From NCBI RefSeq assembly GCF_040869045.1, contig NC_090319.1, positions 48,704,779-48,768,778 on the forward strand: 64,000 nt of DNA, read 5' to 3'. A program made the position numbers and the translations under genes. Origin of the DNA: Eurosta solidaginis (lineage: Eukaryota; Arthropoda; Insecta; Diptera; Tephritidae). Of the stretch, positions 57,241 to 64,000 are shown in pieces (the stretch's first letter is position 1; every line of letters begins with the position of its first letter). The notes below the pieces were generated by a model. That model ran no database searches and was not told where the DNA came from. It saw nothing but the letters and a program-made list of their open reading frames with translations.

Positions 57241-59395
57241 CGTTGTGACAAGCCCATAACGATAACAAACCGTTTACACTTCGAAAACATACCGTAAGCA
57301 TAAATGTATTGTACATTTTTTGAAACCTTCTTCAAGTGCTTTCGTAACCCTTAAGGAACCGTCACATGAGTCAAACACTATACGCAAACCCTACATCAAA
57401 TTAATCGCTTCAGTGTTATTAAAAGTCTAATAAAATCTTCTATTCAAAGGATATGCAATGTTTTTTTTTCCTTACTCAAGCCATTAAACACAAACACACA
57501 CACAAGAACATGCACTCACAGTAGCTGAAAGGAACCGCAATTTATTAGTAAGTAATAACAAAAGGGGGTTTTCTTTAAAACTTGAATAAAAAACTCCTTT
57601 CACAAGACATTTAACATTCACCTTATTCGCTCTTCTTTCAAGCAATCATGTAGTGCTGCCTACATCGCCGCAACACCCCTACTTGTCAACTCATTATTGT
57701 ATCGGAAGATTTATGTCTTTCCGGCTACGGCATCTTGCGCCAGTGTCTATTCAACCCCGACGAAGTTAAAGCGTGTCTGCTCAAGTTGGCCTGCTGGCAT
57801 AATGTCAGCTATAAAGTGACATTACAACAACCAGATGTCAACTGCATGCTTGTGCCCATCTAGAACGAGGAAGTGCTTGAGTGCGAAAGTGAAGATGTAG
57901 AGTGTGGGTAACAGTACTGTCGTTGCAATATGGGCACTTTACCACAACTAATCTTATGAATTCGGCATACTACAAGCTCAATGTTATGCGAAACACGATA
58001 AGCGCTCTCGAGCAGGCAGGTGGATTTGAAGTTTATTTGCCCAAATTGCGAAGTATATGACCGCAAAGTGTTTTAACATTGCCTGAATATGAACAAAGCT
58101 TACGAATTGAATGTGAGCGATTCAATTTATGTGCTCAATCATCACACAAAGTGAGGGGTAGTGTAAAGGATTTAATTAATTTTTGTACGATGTTGGTATA
58201 TTTGAATGGCAAGATTTTGCAACTATTTTTTATTCATATGCATCCGAGTCATCAGGCATCGATAATTAAATAATTAATAATTTAACTACTTAGACTGTTT
58301 CGGGAATTGCGTAGTAAAGCAAGGGAGTCTTCCCTTCATTTGAAAAAAATGAGATCATCCCCCTTCTTCTCTGTCAAAGTAAGTTGTCGATAAAGATAAC
58401 AACAGAGGGCGATTCGCCAAGCACAAGCAATCTCTTAAGATTTGTATGCTTGACAATATTCAAAGGGAGGAGGAACGGCGATTAGCGGAATAAGGCAGGA
58501 GGATAATAGTGCTTTGTGACGTATACCACATCGCCTTGGTGGAGTTGGAGGGCTACCAAAAACCTCTTCCGATCTATGTGTCAAGGTACCCGGTTGTTAT
58601 GCATTTCCACATCATTTGAGTTAACCAAATTTTCCTGATTTGGATATCAACCACAGCCACCACAATCCTACTGAATGCCTATCTCAAATGAGCTGAAATG
58701 ACTCAAGCTCCGCCGGCTATCTGCCTCCCGTGGTACCAACTTTAAAGTCTTTGGTCAAACCGAAGTTACTACCGGTTGAGTTGCCACATACTATAGACCG
58801 GTGGCCTAGATATATAAAGATACAAATTAATATTGAAATAAAAATGGGATGAGGTGAGAAACTCCCACACATCCAAAACACTGTGTCTACCAGTTATCAT
58901 CCTAAGTATCCTCCGTCTAAGCACATACAAAGCATACCTATTCAACAATTCAATCGGACGACTAGTAGAGAGCGCCCCACTAACGTTATACCCATTACTA
59001 ACGACCTGGGAAGTAGGGTACACTTCTACATAATACTAGATAACAAGAGAGACAACGAATCCGAAATCCAATAAGGACAACGGAACACATATACCGCCTA
59101 GCGGGACGCCAATGTATATTCATGTTTGGATGTGATTAAGTTCATTGGCAAACTTTTTCGAGCAAAATATTTTGTAGCCATTTTCAAAACGGTCAGTAGC
59201 ATGGCACTTATATATTTCTGTAATAATTTAAGAGGAAACTTAAAACTAAGGTTTATAATTAAAATGTAAACAAAGCATTTGTGTCTCAACTAGACTCATT
59301 AATTAACACATGCACTATGTACATTAGGGTGTTCAATTCTGTGGCAATATCATTTTTCGTCGTTCAGTCTAAATATCTGATTATTTAAAAATAAT
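57241..59395. other. No gene recognised
   Basis: The segments 57650-58090 and 58500-58800 look less AT-rich and may be old mobile-element debris, but no family motif is readable. The remainder is AT-rich. Confidence 0.4.
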
Positions 59396-59468
59396 GCAAG
59401 GCGCGATAGCTTTGAAAGAGATTTAAGGTGGAGCCTCTCTTCCTATTTGCGTCCTGCCCCTTTTAATT
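59396..59468 (-). mobile_element. SINE 3' fragment
   Basis: AAGGCGCGATAGCTTTGAAAG, TTAAGG and CTTCCTATTTGCGTC match the 3' end of the tRNA-derived SINE at 23718-24058. The copy is cut off at CCCCTTTTAATT, exactly where TACTCAG copy G begins. Confidence 0.7.
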
Positions 59469-62400
59469 ATACTCAGTTGAGCAGAGCTCACAGAGTATAC
59501 TAACTTTGATTGGATAACGGTTGGTTATACAGGTATAAAGGAAACGAGATAGATATAGACTTCCATATATCAAAATCATCAGGATCGCAAAAAAATTTGA
59601 TTGAGCCATGTCCGTCCGTCCGTCCGTCCGATAACACGATAACTTGAGTAAATTTTGAGGTATCTTGATGAAATTTTGTATGTAGGTTCCTGAGCACCCA
59701 TCTCAGATCGCTGTTTAAAATGAACGATATCGGACTATAACCACGCCCATTTTTTCAATATCGAAAATTTTGAAAAACGGAAAAAGTGAGATAATTCATT
59801 ACCAAAAACGGATAAAGCGATGAAACTTGGTAGTTGAGTTGAACTTATGACGCAGAATAGAAAATTAGTAAAATTTTGAAAATGGGCGTGGTAAGCTGTA
59901 ATTTGGCAGTCGTTGAAGATATTATGATGAAATTTGGCAGGAACGTTACTCCTATTATTATATGTATGCCTAATAAAAATTAGCAAAATCGGAGAACGAC
60001 CACGCCCACTTTTAAACAAAAATTTTAAGTCAAATTTTAACAAAAAATTTAATATCTTTACAGTATATAAGAAAATTATGTCAACATTCAACTCCAGTAA
60101 TGACAAGGTGCAACAAAATACAAAAATAAAAGAAAATTTCAAAATGGGCGTGGCTCCGCCCTTTTTTATTTAATTTGTCTAGGATACTTTGAATGCCATA
60201 AGTCGAACAAAAATTTAGCAATCCTTGTGAAATTTGGTAGGGGCTTAGATTCTAGGACGATAACTGTTTTCTGTCAAAAAGGGCGGAATCGGTTGAAGCC
60301 ACGCCCAGTTTTTATACACACACGACCGTCTGTTCTTCCCCTCGGCCGTTAACACGATAACTTGAGCAAAAATCGATATATCTTTACTAAAGTCAGTTCA
60401 CTTACTTATCCGAACTCACTTTGAGTTGGTATAAAAAATGGCCGAAATCCGACTATGACCACGCCCACTTTTTCCATATCGAAAATTACGAAAAATGAAA
60501 AAAATGCCATAGTAATATACCAAATACGAAAAAAGCGATGAAACATGGTAATTGGATTGGTGGTCTATTGAAGCAAAATATAACTTTAGAAAAAAACTTT
60601 GTAAAATGGGTGTGATACTTACCATATTGAGTAGAAGAAAATTAAAAAGTTTTGCAGGGCGAAATCAAGAGCCCTTGGAATCTTGGAAGGATAACTGTTC
60701 GTGGTATTACATATATAAATAAAATAGCGGTACCCGACAGATGATGTTCTGGGTCACCCTGTTCCACATTTTGGTCGATATCTCGAAAACGCCTTAACAT
60801 ATACAACTAAGGGCCACTCCCTTTTAAAACCCTCATTAATACCTTTAATTTGATACCCATATCGTACAAACACATTATAGAGTCACCACTGGTCCACCTT
60901 TATGGCAATACCTCGAAAAGGCGTCCACCTATAGAACTAAGGCCCACTCCCTTTTAAAATACTCATTATCACCTTTCGTTTTATACCCATACCGTACAAA
61001 CAAATTCTAGAGTCAGCCCTGGTCCAACTTTATGGCGATATCTCGAAAAGGCGTCCACCCAAAGAACTAAGGCCCACTCCGTTTTAAAATAATCATCAGC
61101 ACCTTTCGTTTGATGCCCATATTGTACAAACGCATTCCAGAGTCACCCCTGGTCCACCTTTATGGCGATATCTCTAAAAGGCGCCCACCCATAGAACTAA
61201 AGCCCATTCCCTTTTAAAATACTATCAACACCTTTCGTTTGATACCTATATTGTACAAATGCATTCTAGAGTCACCCCTGGTCCACCTTTATGGCGATAC
61301 CTCGAAAAGGCGTCCACCTATAGAACTAAGGCCCACTCCCTTTTAAAATACCCATTATCACCTTTCGTTTTATACCCATACCGTACAAACAAATTCTAGA
61401 GTCAGCCCTGGTCCAACTTTATGGCGATATCTCGAAAAGGCGTCCACCCATAGAACTAAGGCCCACTCCGTTTTAAAATAATCATCAGCACCTTTCGTTT
61501 GATACCCATATTGTACAAACGCATTCTAGAGTCACCCCTGGTCCACGTTTATTGCGATATCTCGAAAAGGCGTCCATTATAGATTTAAGGCCCACTCCCT
61601 TTTAAAATACTTATTAATACCTTTAATTTGATACCCATATCGTACAAACACATTATAGAGTCACCACTGGTCCACCTTTATGGCGATACCTCGAAAAGGC
61701 GTCCACCTATAGAACTAAGGCCCACTCCCTTTTAAAATACCCATTATCACCTTTCGTTTTATACCCATACCGTACAAAAAAATTCTAGAGTCACCCCTGG
61801 TCCACCTTTATGGCGATATCTCGAAAAAGCGTCCACCCACAGAACTAAGCCCCACTCCGTTTTAAAATACTCATCAACACCTTTCGTTTGATACCTATAT
61901 TGTACAAACGCATTCTAGAGTCACCCCTGGTCCACCTTTATGGCGATACCTCGAAAAGGCGTCCACCTATAGAACTAAGGTCCACTCCCTTTTAAAATAC
62001 CCATTATCACCTTTCGTTTTATACCCATACCGTACAAAGAAATTCTAGAGTCAGCCCTGGTCCAACTTTATGGCGATATCTCGAAAAGGCGTCCACCCAT
62101 AGAACTAAGGCCCACTCCGTTTTAAAATACTCATAAGCACCTTTCGTTTGATACCCATATTGTACAAACGCATTCTAGAGTCACCCCTGGTCCACGTTTA
62201 TGGCGATATCTCGAAAAGGCGTCCATTATAGATTTAAGGCCCACTCCCTTTTAAAATACTCATTAATACCTTTCATTTTATACCCATATCGTACAAAAAA
62301 ATTCTAGAGTCACCCCTGCTCCACCTTTATGGCGATATCTCGAAAAAGCGTCCACCCATAGAACTAAGCCCCACTCCGTTTTAAAATACTCATCAACACC

Positions 62401-63687
62401 TTTCGTTTGATACCCATATCGTACAAACAAATTCTAGAGTCACCCCTGGTAAACCTTTATGGCGATACCTCGAAAAGAACTAAGGCCCACTCCCTTTTAA
62501 AATACTCATCAGCACCTTTCGTTTGATACCCATATTGTACAAACGCATTCTAGAGTCACCCCTGGTCCACCTTTATGGCGATACCTCGAAAAGGCGTCCA
62601 CCTATAGAACTAAGGTCCACTCCCTTTTAAAATACCCATTATCACCTTTCGTTTTATACCCATACCGTACAAACAAATTCTAGAGTCAGCCCTGGTCCAA
62701 CTTTATGGCGATATCTCGAAAAGGCGTCCACCCATAGAACTGAGGCCCACTCCGTTTTAAAATACTCATAAGCACCTTTCGTTTGATACCCATATTGTAC
62801 AAACGCATTCTAGAGTCACCCCTGGTCCACGTTTATGGCGATATCTCGAAAAGGCGTCCATTATAGATTTAAGGCCCACTCCCTTTTAAAATACTCATTA
62901 ATACCTTTCATTTTATACCCATACCGTACAAAAAAATTCTAGAGTCACCCCTGCTCCACCTTTATGGCGATATCTCGAAAAAGCGTCCACCCATAGAACT
63001 AAGCCCCACTCCTTTTTAAAATACTCATCAACACCTTTCGTTTGATACCCATATCGTACAAACAAATTCTAGAGTCACCCCTGGTAAACCTTTATGGCGA
63101 TACCTCGAAAAGAACTAAGGCCCACTCCCTTTTAAAATACTCATCAGCACCTTTCGTTTGATACCCATATTGTACAAACGCATTCTAGAGTCACCCCTGG
63201 TCCACCTTTATGGCGATACCTCGAAAAGGCGTCACCTATAGAACTAAGGCCCACTCCCTTTTAAAATACTCATTATCACCTTTCGTTTTATACCCATACC
63301 GTACAAACAAATTCTAGAGTCACCCCTGGTCCACCTTTATGTCGATATCTCGAAAAGGCGTCCACCTATAGAACTAAGGCCCACTCCCTTTTAAAATACT
63401 CATTAACACTTTCATTTGATACCCATATCGTACTAACAAATTCTAGAGTCACCCCTGATGCACCGATATGGCGATATCCCTAAATGGCGTCCATCTATAG
63501 AACTATGGCCCACTCCCCCTTAAAATACTCTTTAATACCTTCCATTTGATACACATGTCATACTAACACATTCCAGGGTTACCCTAGGTTCATTTTACTA
63601 CGAGGTGATTTTCCCTTATTTTGTCTCCATAGCTCTCAACTGAGCATGTAATGTTCGGTTACACCCGAACTTAGCCTTCCTTACTTG
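59469..63687 (+). mobile_element. TACTCAG-family element, copy G, with about 21-unit array
   Basis: The left hairpin end ATACTCAGTTGAGCAGAGCTC starts at 59469. The right end has the GTTCGGTTACACCCGAAC hairpin and closes CCTTCCTTACTTG at 63687. TTTTAATT occurs at 59461-59468 and 63688-63695, a possible 8-bp target duplication. Modules at 59600-59780 and 60330-60500; array at 60780-63560. Confidence 0.85.
60780..63560. repeat. 130-bp minisatellite, about 21 units, in copy G
   Basis: CGATATCTCGAAAAGGCG or CGATACCTCGAAAAGGCG recurs with a period of about 130 bp. A variant with AGTCAGCCCTGGTCCAAC occurs at about 61011, 61400, 62050 and 62694, and a shortened unit with CTCGAAAAGAACTAAGG occurs near 62467 and 63108. 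Together they define a block of about 645 bp. Confidence 0.93.
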
Positions 63688-63695
63688 TTTTAATT

Positions 63696-64000
63696 AGCGG
63701 CAACACCAGCACGTGCTTTATTTTCAGCATAACCTTAGTTTATTTATAAAACTAGTTAAGAGTGATTGGTGTTTTGTACGATTTACGATGTTGCGAAATA
63801 ATAAGTAAGTTTGTGTGGTTCTTTTTTTTATAAATGTGATATTTTTGGTTGATGCTAATAGTTTTATCTCTGTAAAATGCTAAACTAAAATAAACTAATG
63901 TGTGTATCGTTTATGTGAAGTTTTTTGAGCGATGTTTTGCGACGCCCCATTTTTCGGGCGCTGAGCACAGCTGCTCACATGATTTTGCACAAACTTTTTA
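63696..64000. other. No gene recognised
   Basis: AT-rich flank of copy G to the window edge. No open frame or repeat is recognised. Confidence 0.5.

Overview
The window is AT-rich, repeat-dense DNA of a higher fly, most likely a tephritid fruit fly. That guess rests on the mix of repeats: an RTE-type LINE with a (TAAG)n tail, LINEs with (CCTAA)n and (CAA)n tails, a tRNA-derived SINE, a Ty3/gypsy element with TATA-containing LTRs, and a large family of elements carrying CCACGCCCAC and TCGATATCGA modules plus a 130-bp minisatellite. I find no convincing host protein-coding gene and no host tRNA, rRNA or CRISPR array. Nearly everything that can be recognised is a transposable element, often nested in another.

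Layout. 1-805: GC-rich block with a 65-bp tandem repeat. 1.9-2.6 kb: (TTATG)n microsatellite split by a SINE. 2.64-2.79 kb: RTE tail. 2.9-4.47 kb: decayed CR1-like LINE. 4.75-6.5 kb: copy A of the minisatellite-bearing family, here called the TACTCAG family, between 87-bp direct repeats. 8.3-8.66 kb: Jockey-like LINE remnant. 9.66-10.06 kb: a 401-bp MITE. 10.37-10.95 kb: (TTTAAC)n array. 12.19-19.53 kb: truncated TACTCAG copy B, split by a 6.0-kb gypsy element on the minus strand with both LTRs (13.25-19.25 kb). 20.2-22.8 kb: LINE remnants and a SINE split by an RTE fragment. 23.1-25.1 kb: TACTCAG copy C split by a SINE. 25.7-26.5 kb: RTE remnant. 26.5-32.65 kb: TACTCAG copy D with about 35 minisatellite units. 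32.65-38.43 kb: sparse DNA, a TTATCGA-rich tract and LINE debris. 38.4-43.1 kb: copy E, split by a 966-bp inverted-repeat element. 44.1-46.5 kb: tail-to-tail LINE remnants. 47.57-51.1 kb: solo LTR split by a near full-length RTE. 51.3-53.0 kb: LINE remnant. 53.1-55.6 kb: copy F, split by a solo LTR and a Harbinger-like element. 56.8-57.25 kb: second TATCGAT-rich tract, in the opposite orientation. 59.47-63.69 kb: copy G with about 21 minisatellite units.

How the parts relate. The gypsy element keeps a complete gag reading frame with SAP-like, coiled-coil and zinc-knuckle regions. Its gag stop is preceded by a GTTAAAC heptamer in the correct phase, followed by a spacer and an 8-bp stem, which looks like a programmed -1 frameshift signal feeding pol. 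Its pol has a frame break, two in-frame stops and no RNase H domain, yet the LTRs differ at only about five of 703 positions by eye. The copy is therefore young and was probably mobilised in trans. Two solo LTRs of related families lie at 47.6-51.1 kb and 53.45-53.90 kb.

All alignments and counts were done by eye, so boundaries are good to a few bases where a duplication or terminal repeat is described and to tens of bases elsewhere.
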